A stretch of 52,311 nt of DNA from assembly GCA_964487505.1 (NCBI GenBank), contig CAZARD010000017.1, positions 1 to 52,311 on the forward strand, given 5' to 3'. The position numbers and the translations under genes are program-made. Shown piece by piece: positions 8,068-17,148 of this stretch; positions within the stretch are counted from its first letter, which is position 1, and every line of letters starts with the position of its first letter. The DNA is from JAFDVJ01 sp964487505 (GTDB lineage Bacteria > Acidobacteriota > Blastocatellia > Pyrinomonadales > Pyrinomonadaceae). The notes below the pieces were generated by a model. That model was not told the DNA's origin. It saw only the letters and a list, made by a program, of their open reading frames with translations, and ran no database searches.

Positions 8068-10743
8068 ATGCCAGACAAGGTGACAGTCCAAAGCCGACGA
8101 CCGCGCAAGCCGCCAAAATACTGGCGCGACCGGCATCCTATCAAGACGGTGAAAGCGCCGAAGCCGCCTCTCCTGAAAAGGCTTTGGCGAGGCGTCTTCA
8201 ATGGCTACACGCTGTCCGTCGCCGGGCTTTTGGTCACGATCGTCGGTGTCATCTTCGCCTATTTTTGGTTCGATTACTCTGACGTGATCGATCGAAAGCT
8301 CTTGAGCGGCGACGTGTTCACGCGGAATGCCGGGATCTATTCGGCGCCCAAGACGCTCCGCGACGGCGAGGAGATCTCGCCCGATTCGCTGGTGGGATAC
8401 CTGAAGTCCGCCGGATACATCGAGAAGAGCGCCCAGGCCGATCCTTCGCGCAGCCGGTTCGCGCGAACCGAGAACATTATCGAGATCGAACCCGGATCGA
8501 CGGCGTTGATCGACGGCGCGAAGGCGTTCCCGACGCTGTCGGTGCGATTCGACAAAGACCGAAAAACGGTTGCCGCGATCATCGACAAGGACGCCGGCAA
8601 AGAGGTGCCGCAGGCGCGGCTCGAACCGAAGCTATTGAGTTCGATCGCCGAAGAAGCGAACGCACGCCGGAAGGCGGTCGCGTTCAACGATCTGCCCCCG
8701 CATCTCGTGAAGGCGATCACCGTCACCGAAGACCGCGCGTTCTTCGAACACTACGGAGTAAACTTCCGGGGCATCGCGCGCGCCCTCTGGCGCCGCTACG
8801 AGAAAGAGGATGACAACTCGCCGCTCGCCAATCAGGGCGGCTCGTCGATCACCCAGCAGTTGGTCAAGAACCTGCTGCTATCCAACGACCCGACGCTCGA
8901 ACGGAAGGCGAAGGAAGCGTTTATGTCGGTGATCCTCGAAACCCGCCTTTCGAAAGAGGAGATTTTCACGCTGTACGCCAACCAGATCTATCTCGGGCAG
9001 CAGAACGGCATCTCGATCTATGGCGTCGGCGAGGCGGCCGGTGCTTATTTCGGAAAGGACGTCTCGCAGTTGACTCTATCGGAATCGGCCTTCGTCGCCG
9101 GGATCATCCGCAGCCCGAACCGTTACAATCCGTTCAAGAACGTCGAACGCGTCACCGAGCGCCGCAATCAGGTCCTCGATTCGATGCGCCAGGTCGGGGA
9201 GATCAGCGAACAGCAGTTCAACGAGGCGCGGCAAGCGAAACTCGAACTCAAGGCGCCGGCCGCCAAGGACCTGCAGGGAATGCCGTATTTTTCGCAGTAC
9301 GCCATCGAGGAACTGCCGAAGATCGTCGCCGATCCGGAAGCGATGCAGCATATGCGCGTCTTCACGACGATCGATCCTGACCTTCAGCAGAAGGCGTACG
9401 AGATCGTCAACCGGCGGCTCGAGAAGCTCGAAAAGAACTTTCCGAAACAACCGAAAGGGAATCTCAATGCCGCGCTCGTCGCGATCCGGCCGAAGACCGG
9501 CGAGGTCGTGGCGATGATCGGCGGACGCAATTTCCTCGAAAACCAGTTCAACCGCGCGACGAGCGCGTTGCGCCAGCCGGGATCGGTCTTCAAACCTTTC
9601 GTTTACGCGGCCGCGGTCGGGACGGCGTACGAGGCGAATTCGCGTATCATCACCGCGTCGACGCTTTTCAAGGACGAGAAAAAGGTCTTTATGGTCGGGA
9701 ACGAGACATACGCGCCGAACAATTACGGGGATACTTTCTCGAACAAAGAGCTGACGTTGCGGGAAGCGCTCGTCAAAAGCAAGAACACGATCACGGTCGA
9801 TCTCGGAATGCAGCTGAACATCGGGAAGGTAATGAACCTCGCGGCGAAGGCCGGTTTCCCGAAGGTCGAAAAGGCGTATCCTTCGATGGCGCTCGGAACT
9901 GCCGAGGCCACGCCGCTCAATGTCGCGACCGCGTACACGATGTTCGCGAACCTCGGCGAGCGCGTGTTGCCGATGCCGATCGGGCGCGTCACGACNNNNN
10001 NNNNNNNNNNNNNNNNNNNNNNNNNNNNNNNNNNNNNNNNNNNNNNNNNNNNNNNNNNNNNNNNNNNNNNNNNNNNNNNNNNNNNNNNNNNNNNNTGCGT
10101 CGTCTACGTCGGGTTCGACGACAATGCGGATCTGAATATGAAGGGCGCGGATTCGGCGATGCCGATCTGGGCCGATTTCATGCGCGCCGCACTCGACCTC
10201 CATCCGGACTGGAACGGCGATTGGCAGATGCCGGCGAGCGTGAAAAAGGCCGAGATCGATATCCGGACGGGAAGTTTGATCCGCGAACTGACCAACGAGG
10301 AGGCAGAGAACATCAGGCAGGATGTGCAGCAGAAAAAGCCGAATTCGAACGCCAATGTCGCGGCCGATCCTGCGGTCGAGACGCCGGAGATCCGAGACAT
10401 CTACGTCACCGACGTGCCGGCCGAGTTCCGGCGTGTGGAGCTTTATATCTTCGGAACATTGCCGTCAAAGGCGTTGCTGCCGACCGTGGCTGACGACGGA
10501 CTCACGAAGCCGACCCCGACCCCGACGCCGTTCACGACGTGGCAGGAAGAGGGGACCACGGGCGGAAGCTCGCCGCCGCCGAAGTCGGAGCCCGAAGATC
10601 CAAATCTCGGGAACAGGGTAACGGTGATGATCTGTCCGCTTTCCGGGATGCGGGCGACGTCAAACTGTCCCGAAAAGGAAGCGCGGGTATTTTCGATGCG
10701 CCAGGAGCCGAAGGAATTCTGTAATCTGCACCGCGGACAGTGA
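8068..10743 (+). CDS. class A penicillin-binding protein (PBP1-type), interrupted by a scaffold gap
   Basis: A bifunctional peptidoglycan synthase with a short basic cytoplasmic tail, a TM at about 48-68, a glycosyltransferase 51 domain (catalytic Glu about 221 in VTEDRAFFEHYG; GGSSITQQLVKN; later RSPNRYNPF) and a transpeptidase domain with SxxK at 506-509 (SVFK) and SxN at 571-573. The KTGT motif is not visible because 9996-10095 is N. The resumption CVVYVGFDDN normally follows KTGT by a few dozen residues, so the real gap is probably about 250-330 bp rather than 100. The C-terminus carries a tail with three Cys and one His (CPLSGM, CPEKEA, FCNLH). It polymerises and crosslinks the cell wall in the periplasm. 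The start follows a 107-bp divergent intergenic stretch. Confidence 0.95.
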   Translation: MPDKVTVQSRRPRKPPKYWRDRHPIKTVKAPKPPLLKRLWRGVFNGYTLSVAGLLVTIVGVIFAYFWFDYSDVIDRKLLSGDVFTRNAGIYSAPKTLRDGEEISPDSLVGYLKSAGYIEKSAQADPSRSRFARTENIIEIEPGSTALIDGAKAFPTLSVRFDKDRKTVAAIIDKDAGKEVPQARLEPKLLSSIAEEANARRKAVAFNDLPPHLVKAITVTEDRAFFEHYGVNFRGIARALWRRYEKEDDNSPLANQGGSSITQQLVKNLLLSNDPTLERKAKEAFMSVILETRLSKEEIFTLYANQIYLGQQNGISIYGVGEAAGAYFGKDVSQLTLSESAFVAGIIRSPNRYNPFKNVERVTERRNQVLDSMRQVGEISEQQFNEARQAKLELKAPAAKDLQGMPYFSQYAIEELPKIVADPEAMQHMRVFTTIDPDLQQKAYEIVNRRLEKLEKNFPKQPKGNLNAALVAIRPKTGEVVAMIGGRNFLENQFNRATSALRQPGSVFKPFVYAAAVGTAYEANSRIITASTLFKDEKKVFMVGNETYAPNNYGDTFSNKELTLREALVKSKNTITVDLGMQLNIGKVMNLAAKAGFPKVEKAYPSMALGTAEATPLNVATAYTMFANLGERVLPMPIGRVTXXXXXXXXXXXXXXXXXXXXXXXXXXXXXXXXXXCVVYVGFDDNADLNMKGADSAMPIWADFMRAALDLHPDWNGDWQMPASVKKAEIDIRTGSLIRELTNEEAENIRQDVQQKKPNSNANVAADPAVETPEIRDIYVTDVPAEFRRVELYIFGTLPSKALLPTVADDGLTKPTPTPTPFTTWQEEGTTGGSSPPPKSEPEDPNLGNRVTVMICPLSGMRATSNCPEKEARVFSMRQEPKEFCNLHRGQ
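9996..10095. other. scaffold gap (100 N) inside the PBP gene
   Basis: A run of exactly 100 N, the usual placeholder for unknown length. The flanking bases show no duplicated contig ends. Family structure indicates that the missing piece contains the transpeptidase KTGT box. Confidence 0.99.
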
Positions 10744-10746
10744 CGG

Positions 10747-10935
10747 CTATTTCGCGGACAGCGCGAGATAGATCCGGAACAGCACGAGACCGAGCATCGC
10801 GCCGCAGATCCCGCCGATCGCTCCGGCGAAGGCGTCCGTCCCGTTGAACACGAAGCGCATCAGCGAAAGACCGATGACGATCCCGGTCCCGAAGCAGATC
10901 GCCCTCACGATCTTGAGTTTTCTTTCTTCATTCAT
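10747..10935 (-). CDS. small two-TM membrane protein, function unknown
   Basis: A 62-aa protein with a basic N-terminus (MNEERKLKIVR) and two hydrophobic helices at about 11-27 and 37-57, the second rich in Gly (GAIGGICGAMLG). I do not recognise a family. It ends 3 bp from the convergent stop of the PBP gene and is followed upstream by a dyad-like repeat at 10964-11016. The clean small frame, plausible TM topology and lack of another gene in the space support it being real. Confidence 0.6.
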   Translation of the reverse strand: MNEERKLKIVRAICFGTGIVIGLSLMRFVFNGTDAFAGAIGGICGAMLGLVLFRIYLALSAK

Positions 10936-10963
10936 CTCGGATTACGCATTTGAAGAATTCTGC

Positions 10964-11016
10964 CACGGATTTCACGACTTTCGCGAACAAAACACAGAAA
11001 ATATGTGAAATTCGTG
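10964..11016. repeat. hyphenated inverted repeat of the CACGGATTTCAC type
   Basis: CACGGATTTCAC at 10964-10975 and GTGAAATTCGTG at 11005-11016 are reverse complements at 11 of 12 positions, with an A-rich 29-bp spacer. The text (cacggatttcac...gtgaaattcgtg...aatcagcggc) resembles dispersed intergenic repeats seen in several bacterial phyla. It lies between the cysteine desulfurase stop and the small membrane protein start. A role as a terminator or a passive repeat is not decided. Confidence 0.5.
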
Positions 11017-11064
11017 CAATCAGCGGCGAAAAGCGGTTAAGTCATCTTAAGGCGTGATTTGGGT

Positions 11065-12225
11065 TCATTGTTGTCCCCTTCGCGAGATCTTCCGCAGTGA
11101 ATCGACGGCAGACGGAAGCGCCTCGAGCACCCGATCGACATCCCCGATCGTGTTCTGCCGCCCGAAACTGAACCGTACGGCGCCCCGGGCAAGTTCCTCG
11201 CGAAGGCCAAGCGCAAGGATCACGGGCGACGGTTCGATGCTCCCGGAACTGCACGCCGACCCGGTCGAAACGGCGATCCCCTGCAGGTCGAGGTTGATCA
11301 GGAGCGCTTCGCCCTCGACGCCTTCGAAAACGATGTTCGAGATGTTCGGCAGGCGCTCGGCTTCCGATCCGTTGATGATGATGCCGGAGATGGATTCGCG
11401 GACGCCATTCTCGAATCGGTCCCGCAACTCCGCGAGATGTTGCGCGCCGTCGATCTCGCACGCGCGCCCAAACGCGGCGATCGCGGGAAGGTTCTCCGTT
11501 CCGCCGCGGATCCCGCGTTCCTGCCGTCCGCCCAGATTTTGCGTCGCAAGCCGCGTCCCGCGGCGAACATAGAGCGCCCCGGCGCCCTTGGGCGCGTTTA
11601 TCTTGTGCCCCGAGAGTGTTAGAAGGTCGCAGCCGATCGCTTCGACGTCGATCTTGATCTTACCGGCCGCCTGCACCGCATCCGTATGAAATCGAACGCG
11701 CGAACCGGAGTCGCGCCGTTCGCGAATGATCCTCCCGATCTCCTCAACCGGCTGCACCGTCCCGATCTCATTGTTCGCCATCATCAGCGAGACGAGGATC
11801 GTCGATTCCTCGATCGCGGCGGCGAGATCGGCCGGCCTGACGACGCCGTCGGACGCGACCGGTACCACCGTCAGCCGAAAGCCGCGGGCTTCGAGATAGG
11901 CACAGACCTCTTTGACGGCAGGATGCTCGATGTTCGAGATCACGATGTGGTCGCCGTGGCGGCGGTTGGCCTCCGCGAATCCGCGGATGGCAAGATTGTT
12001 CGACTCGGTCCCGCCGGACGTGAAAACGATCTCGGCCGGGCGGGAGTTGACGAGATGCGCCACGCGGTGACGCGCCTTATCGAGCGCCGCGCGGGCTTCC
12101 TGGCCGAACTGGTGAATGCTTGACGCGTTCCCGAAGGAATCGGTCAGAAAAGGCAGCATCGCTTCGAGCGCTTCCTCCGCGACGGGTGTCGTGGCGGCAT
12201 TGTCGAGATAGATCCTCCGAATCAT
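11065..12225 (-). CDS. cysteine desulfurase (NifS/IscS family)
   Basis: A 386-aa class V aminotransferase. It starts YLDNAATTPV, has the GGTESNNLAI phosphate-binding region and HPAVKEV, carries the PLP Lys at about 208 in LSGHKINAPKG, and the persulfide-forming Cys at about 325 in VSTGSACSSGS. It removes sulfur from cysteine for Fe-S cluster, tRNA-thiolation or molybdenum-cofactor assembly. The short Cys loop and length fit the NifS/IscS group I rather than SufS. No iscU/iscA homologue is next to it, so the acceptor is unknown. Single gene on the minus strand. Confidence 0.95.
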   Translation of the reverse strand: MIRRIYLDNAATTPVAEEALEAMLPFLTDSFGNASSIHQFGQEARAALDKARHRVAHLVNSRPAEIVFTSGGTESNNLAIRGFAEANRRHGDHIVISNIEHPAVKEVCAYLEARGFRLTVVPVASDGVVRPADLAAAIEESTILVSLMMANNEIGTVQPVEEIGRIIRERRDSGSRVRFHTDAVQAAGKIKIDVEAIGCDLLTLSGHKINAPKGAGALYVRRGTRLATQNLGGRQERGIRGGTENLPAIAAFGRACEIDGAQHLAELRDRFENGVRESISGIIINGSEAERLPNISNIVFEGVEGEALLINLDLQGIAVSTGSACSSGSIEPSPVILALGLREELARGAVRFSFGRQNTIGDVDRVLEALPSAVDSLRKISRRGQQ

Positions 12226-12549
12226 ATGACGGATTGTACAACGCGGCCGCGCCCGATTCCACGTTACGAAGAGCGGGAGGACGTCGGCACGCGGTCGAAT
12301 TCAAACGCGGCGCCGCGGGAATCTGGCGATTAGGGCGATCGACGGACCCGTCTGATCGCATTTTCATCTGAATGCGTCGTATGATCAGTTCGGGCGCGCG
12401 GAACCGCGCCGGATGCGCATTCGGGATCTCGAGATCGCGCCCGGGGCGCCCGGAATCTTGAGACCGCAGCTTACGCGCGTTGGAATATCGACTCACGATA
12501 CGTTAAAGTAAAATATTGCCGCGAAGTTAAGGCGGACTCAGGACTTACT
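12226..12549. other. intergenic stretch, 324 bp, no gene seen
   Basis: Divergent spacer between cysteine desulfurase and the radical SAM gene. It holds a perfect 12-bp palindrome GATCTCGAGATC at 12425-12436 and, near its right end, an AT-rich patch (about 12500-12520) where the promoter of the radical SAM gene is likely. AGGA at 12540-12543 is that gene's Shine-Dalgarno. I see no RNA gene or coding frame. Confidence 0.6.
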
Positions 12550-13716
12550 ATGGATTTTGTTTCCCGGGAACTTTTCAAGCGTTATGCCAGTATGGTCGTC
12601 GGCCGGCCGGTCTCGCCGGTCTTTTTGAACATCCTCGTGACAAGCGTCTGCGATATGCGCTGCACGCATTGTTTCTTTACCGACGAACTCGATGACCGGC
12701 CGCGGAAAAAGCTTCAGATGAAAGCCGACGAGATCGACAAGATCGCGCGGACGTTGGGCGGAAATCTGGGCATCCTTGTTCTGGCCGGCGGCGAACCGTT
12801 CACGCGCAAGGACCTGCCGGCGATCGTCCGTTCGTTCTATGAGCACAACAAGCTCGATTCCGTCTATTTGATGAGCAATGGCCAGATCCATCAGCGGATC
12901 TTCCCGGATGTGACCCAGATTCTCGAAGAATGCCCGAACCTCAATGTTACCGTCGCTCTCGGGATCGACGGTCTCAAGGACGAGCACGAAAAGATCCGGC
13001 AGAAAGAGGGAAGTTGGGACAAGGCTATCCACACGGCCCGAACGCTGCAGCAGATGAAGCGCGAACAGTATCCGCGTCTTGACATCCAGACCTGCACCTG
13101 CGTGATGAACTCGAACCAGGACACGATCTTCGACTGGTATGATTTTCTCAAATACGATCTGAAGCCGGACAAGATCAACATCAATTACATCCGCCCGCCG
13201 TCAAAGGATCCGAACGAGCTGAATTTCGATCCGACGAGGTATGCCAAGCTTTCGGAAATGATCCTCGACGATACACGGAACGCGGCGCTCAAGAACAGCT
13301 ACGGCGGAAAGTCCGGTTTTTTCAAGGCGGCCGTCGATATCTATATGCACGATCTGATCTCGAAGACCGCAGCCGAGAACAAGGCACAACTCAAATGCTA
13401 TGCGGGAAGCGCCGGCGCCGTGATCTATGACAACGGCGCGCTGTCCTCCTGCGAGAACAAGCCCGATGTGCTCAACCTTCGCGAATACGATTGGGATTTT
13501 CAGGCCGCATGGCGGACCGATCTGATGAAGGCGCGGCGCAAGGAAGCGGCGGACGGCTGTTACTGCACGCACGAGTCGAACTGCTTTTATCCGAGCCTTC
13601 CGTTCAATCTGAAGCACCTTGTACAGATCAAGAAACTCGAAAAGGAAATGAAGAAGGCCGCCGACAAGATCCAGGCGGGCAATGCACGGCCGAAAGGCGT
13701 CGCCGTCAAGGCCTGA
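12550..13716 (+). CDS. radical SAM protein with C-terminal SPASM-like cysteines
   Basis: A 388-aa radical SAM enzyme. The 4Fe-4S site is C34-x3-C38-x2-C41 (CDMRCTHC) and the GGEP motif follows (LAGGEPFTRKDL). The C-terminal third has a cysteine-rich region (KCYAGSAGAVIYDNG, SSCENK, then GCYCTHESNC) like the auxiliary-cluster domain of SPASM/Twitch proteins. It ends with a Lys-rich helix. The glycosyltransferase gene at 13779 follows on the same strand 62 bp later, so the pair may be one transcript. Substrate unknown: a peptide or lipid-linked substrate is possible. Shine-Dalgarno AGGA lies six bases before the ATG. Confidence 0.85.
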   Translation: MDFVSRELFKRYASMVVGRPVSPVFLNILVTSVCDMRCTHCFFTDELDDRPRKKLQMKADEIDKIARTLGGNLGILVLAGGEPFTRKDLPAIVRSFYEHNKLDSVYLMSNGQIHQRIFPDVTQILEECPNLNVTVALGIDGLKDEHEKIRQKEGSWDKAIHTARTLQQMKREQYPRLDIQTCTCVMNSNQDTIFDWYDFLKYDLKPDKININYIRPPSKDPNELNFDPTRYAKLSEMILDDTRNAALKNSYGGKSGFFKAAVDIYMHDLISKTAAENKAQLKCYAGSAGAVIYDNGALSSCENKPDVLNLREYDWDFQAAWRTDLMKARRKEAADGCYCTHESNCFYPSLPFNLKHLVQIKKLEKEMKKAADKIQAGNARPKGVAVKA

Positions 13717-13778
13717 CCCTCGGTTCGATCAGGCGTCGCGCGTATTGCGTTGGCGCCGCCTTCGATCATCGCCAAGAA

Positions 13779-14951
13779 ATGCCGCAAAACGCCCCGAAGA
13801 TCCTGATAATCTCATCCGACACCGGCGGCGGCCACCGCTCGGCGGCGAGGGCCATCGCCGACGGGCTTAACAAGTTCTGGCACGGCAGGTCTTTCGCCGT
13901 CCGCACGATCCGTGCCGTCGAAGAATCTCATCACATCACCGAAAAACTGGTCAACTTCTACAATTGGGTGCTGCGCAACAAGCAGCACTGGATGAAGTAT
14001 CTTTATTGGGCGATGAACAAGATCCGCCCCGAAACGCGCGAATTCTTTTACAAACGCTGCATCGGATATGCCCGTGACATCTTCGAGAAATGGTGCCCGC
14101 ACATAGTCGTCAGCGTCCATCCGTTGACCCAGCATTTTATTGCGCGTTTGCTAAAGGAACTGCGCCTCGCCGATCAAATCCCGCTCGTGACGGTCGTGAC
14201 CGATCCCTGCTACGGTTTCTGGAAGGGCTGGGCCTGCGACGATGTCGCTTTGTATCTCGTCGCGAACGAAGAGGCGCGCCGGCAATTGATCGATTACGGC
14301 ATAAAACCGGAGAAAATAAAGATCTCCGGGATGCCCGTCAATCCGAAGTTTCACGAGATCGACGAAAAGGACGCCCAAAGCGTCAGGCGCGCATACGGTC
14401 TCGATCCGGAAAAATTCACGGTTTTCGTCAATGCCGGGTGGGTCGGCGGCGGCAATATTCCGCAGATCTTTCGTGAACTGGTGCGCGGCGACCTCGACGT
14501 GCAGGCGATCTTTCTGGCGGGTAAGAATGAAGAGCTGAGACGCGAAGCGGAAGAGATCGCGAGGGCCGCGACCTTCCCGGTGAAGGTCATCGGTTACTCC
14601 GACGAGATCGAGAAACTGATGCAGTCGGCAAACGTGATGATCAGCAAACTCGGCGGTTTGACGACTTTCGAGGCGCTTGCCTGCCGGTTGCCGATAATTG
14701 CTGATGCGACGACCCCGCCGATGCCGCAGGAGGCGGGAACGGTCGCGCTCCTGAAATCGAGGGGCGCGGGAATCTTGCTTGAGAACTCGACCGATATCGT
14801 CCCCACGATCAGGACACTTCTTGACGATGACAAAACCTACGCGAGTATGAAGGCTGCGACCGTCGGTCTGACGATCCCGAATTCGACGCGCAACATCATT
14901 GACGAGATTGCCGCGCTTCTTCCGAACGAGGCTATGACCGCGAAAGCCTAG
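13779..14951 (+). CDS. MGDG synthase/MurG-like glycosyltransferase (GT28 type)
   Basis: A 390-aa protein. It begins ILIISSDTGGGHRSAARAI, the diagnostic GGGHRSAA acceptor loop of monogalactosyldiacylglycerol synthases and processive diacylglycerol glucosyltransferases (UgtP type). The C-terminal half has the donor-site SKLGGLTTFEALACRLPII pattern. It likely transfers a sugar from a UDP donor to a diacylglycerol-like lipid at the inner membrane. The frame is open upstream, but the conserved N-terminus begins at 13779, outside the radical SAM gene, so I chose this ATG. Its stop codon shares the tetranucleotide CTAG with the stop of the convergent gene at 14948. Confidence 0.88.
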   Translation: MPQNAPKILIISSDTGGGHRSAARAIADGLNKFWHGRSFAVRTIRAVEESHHITEKLVNFYNWVLRNKQHWMKYLYWAMNKIRPETREFFYKRCIGYARDIFEKWCPHIVVSVHPLTQHFIARLLKELRLADQIPLVTVVTDPCYGFWKGWACDDVALYLVANEEARRQLIDYGIKPEKIKISGMPVNPKFHEIDEKDAQSVRRAYGLDPEKFTVFVNAGWVGGGNIPQIFRELVRGDLDVQAIFLAGKNEELRREAEEIARAATFPVKVIGYSDEIEKLMQSANVMISKLGGLTTFEALACRLPIIADATTPPMPQEAGTVALLKSRGAGILLENSTDIVPTIRTLLDDDKTYASMKAATVGLTIPNSTRNIIDEIAALLPNEAMTAKA

Positions 14952-16677
14952 AGTTCCGGTTGCACCGTTATCCCATTTTTCGAAAGATCGCCGACCGGAC
15001 GCCCGTCGGGGTTGGTGGCGATGACGGTATCGATCTTGGTCGGTGACGGGATGCTTGCCATCTTTTTCAGGACGGAACGCTTCTCGTCGTCCGGAAGATT
15101 CTCGAAACTCTGTTTCGCGATCACGAACAGGGTCCCCTTGAGGCGAAATGTTCTTTCAAAATGCTCGCCGGCCGGCAGATCCGCAACGCTCAATTCTTCA
15201 AAATCACTGGCCGAAGGGACCAACTCATCGAGTTGCATCGACGCAAAGTACGCACCGCCGCTGAAAAGCGCGACGATTATCGTCGCGAGCACGAGCCAGC
15301 GATTGACGCGGCGCGGCCGGCGTGAGATCGCCGCCGGCGCGGGCGACGGCGCCTCTTGAGTTGCCGGAAGAGCGGCCGGTTCGGCCGGCAACAGGCCGAG
15401 TTGGTGATTGCTGTAACGGACGATCGTGCGCTCGAGACGAAGCCGCGTTTCGAGAAACTTGTTCGAGACGACCAGCAGCCTGTTCTGGAGCGATCCGTGA
15501 TAGCGTTCGAGCAACTGTTCGAGCAAGTCCCCGAGTTCAAGCGATTTCTGGAAAACGTCCGAAAGCTCGTCGAATACCGGTTTCGGGACATCCTTCTTTT
15601 GATTCAGGTCGTGGGTGCAAAGCTCGTCGGTGATCAGGATTATGCGCAATATGTCGCGGCAGAGGCGATCGAGCTGCGGATCGTCGGCTTTGACGAAATC
15701 ATTCAGATCGATTGTCCAGAGCGATTTCGAATGCTGCGTGTATTCCCGGAGCATCCTCACGTCCGGCTCGGATTCTTCGAGCGTCGCCAACAAGCTGGCG
15801 ATGCGCTCGGCGGCAGTCGGCGNNNNNNNNNNNNNNNNNNNNNNNNNNNNNNNNNNNNNNNNNNNNNNNNNNNNNNNNNNNNNNNNNNNNNNNNNNNNNN
15901 NNNNNNNNNNNNNNNNNNNNNNTTTCCGAGCACGAGATTGCATTCTGCCGATGCGGCTACAACGTCATGCTCAAAAAAGACACCGCCCAACTCTCGTTTG
16001 AAAGCCCTGACCCGGTCGAAGATGTTGCTTCGGATGAGCTCTTCGAAGTCGCTCAGCATCTCAGCCTCGAAAATGAATTCGTCGAGCCGGGCGATGGCCT
16101 CGGTCCGGACCGTCAGGGGAGATTGAGACCGATCGTCGCCGTCCCAGGCCGCGAACATATCGCGAAGCCGCTCGGCACGGTCATCCCGTCCGTGTTTGAT
16201 CTCACGGGATTGGCGGCTCCCAGAACTCAAGAGCCGGGTAACGACAAGATCGAACTTGCTCAGATTCGAAGTGTAGAACTGCGAACTGCGGTAGAAATAT
16301 GCCAACGCGATGAAGACGGCCTGGTCGAAACTCTGGTTTGCGGTATCGAAGAACCTTCGAAGATGATAGGTTTCGATCCTGCGGTCGCGCTCTTCGAGCA
16401 GACTTCGCCAGAGATTGAACTCTTGATCGAGGGCGAACTCGATCTGCAGAAACTCGTCGCTCGGAGTCTCCGGCGGCAAAGATCTCAGCTTTTGCAGATT
16501 GGCGCGGACGAACTCGATATCAAACAGGGTCTGATCCGGCGAGAACAGGCGCCGCTCGACCTCGGTCAGGATCTTCTCGGTGACCCGCAGGTTGACTGCG
16601 ATGTCGCCAACCCGTTTGAGGAACGCGCCGGCGGACGCGCAACCGGTGGCGAGCGAATTTGTGATTGCGAATGACAT
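14948..16677 (-). CDS. membrane-anchored protein of unknown function, interrupted by a scaffold gap
   Basis: Two frames on the minus strand, separated by N at 15823-15922, make one protein of roughly 540-plus residues. The N-terminal part (MSFAITNSLATG) is an acidic helical domain with many Leu/Glu/Arg heptads. The part after the gap continues helical, then has a Pro/Ala linker, a basic stretch (RRPRRVNRW), one TM helix (LVLATIIVALFSGGAYF) and an extracytoplasmic tail of about 90 residues. The two halves are in different phases if the gap is 100 bp; a length equal to 2 modulo 3 restores the frame, so the N count is a placeholder. GAGGAA lies about eight bases before the ATG. It starts 17 bp after the pilin gene and probably shares its transcript. 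I recognise no family. Confidence 0.75.
15823..15922. other. scaffold gap (100 N) inside the 14948-16677 gene
   Basis: Exactly 100 N. No duplicated ends. The reading frame on the two sides requires a true gap length of 2 modulo 3, so 100 cannot be the real length if the gene is intact. Confidence 0.98.
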
Positions 16678-16694
16678 TTGACGGTTCCTCGGAA

Positions 16695-17114
16695 CTATGG
16701 AAGAAGCGTTTGGATCGTGCCCGACTGGTTCATCAGGAATACCGGAATGTTGTATCTCGGCTCGGTTCGGTAAACGACGATCTGGTATCCTGAACGAAGG
16801 CTTGTATCGGTCGGCGTCGGCGACATCAGATACAGATAGTTGTTGCGTTGGATCCGCGTTCCGACCGTTGTTCCGAACGTCTCGTTGAATGTCGAGTTGA
16901 GCTCGGTCAAGCGGGCGAACCGGCCGTTTCGCGCAAAATACATCAGTTGATTGGTATGCATCGTCCTGAGTACGCCGACCGCGGATCCCTTGTACGCGGC
17001 ATCCTTGGATTTAATGACCGAAGGGACGGCGACCGCCGACAGCAGTCCGACGATGACGACGACCAACAAGAGTTCGATCACGGAGATCCCTTTCTCAGAG
17101 CGCCTGGGGTTCAT
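16695..17114 (-). CDS. type IV pilin-like protein with class III signal peptide
   Basis: A 139-aa prepilin. After a nine-residue basic leader (MNPRRSEKG) comes the prepilin peptidase site KG/ISVIELL with the conserved Glu at +5 and a hydrophobic helix (LLLVVVIVGLLSAVAVPSV). The +1 residue is Ile rather than the usual Phe. The globular part has no Cys pair and ends with a Tyr-rich strand region, as in small major or minor pilins and type II pseudopilins. GGGAGA lies seven bases before the ATG; an in-frame upstream extension to 17168 would destroy the leader and is rejected. Its 5' leader carries a long dyad (17149-17195). Same-strand gene 14948-16677 follows. Confidence 0.88.
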   Translation of the reverse strand: MNPRRSEKGISVIELLLVVVIVGLLSAVAVPSVIKSKDAAYKGSAVGVLRTMHTNQLMYFARNGRFARLTELNSTFNETFGTTVGTRIQRNNYLYLMSPTPTDTSLRSGYQIVVYRTEPRYNIPVFLMNQSGTIQTLLP

Positions 17115-17148
17115 GTTCAATCTCCCTGATTCCCGTGAAGCTCGGCCT

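Noticed and set aside
12425..12436. Perfect palindrome GATCTCGAGATC as an operator
   Set aside because: It is far from the starts of both flanking genes and short; a 12-bp palindrome is expected by chance in a region of this size with some frequency.
14948..15943. Two separate genes on either side of the gap at 15823
   Set aside because: The N-terminal half lacks a stop before the gap and the C-terminal half lacks a start after it; a single gene with a gap of unknown length is simpler.
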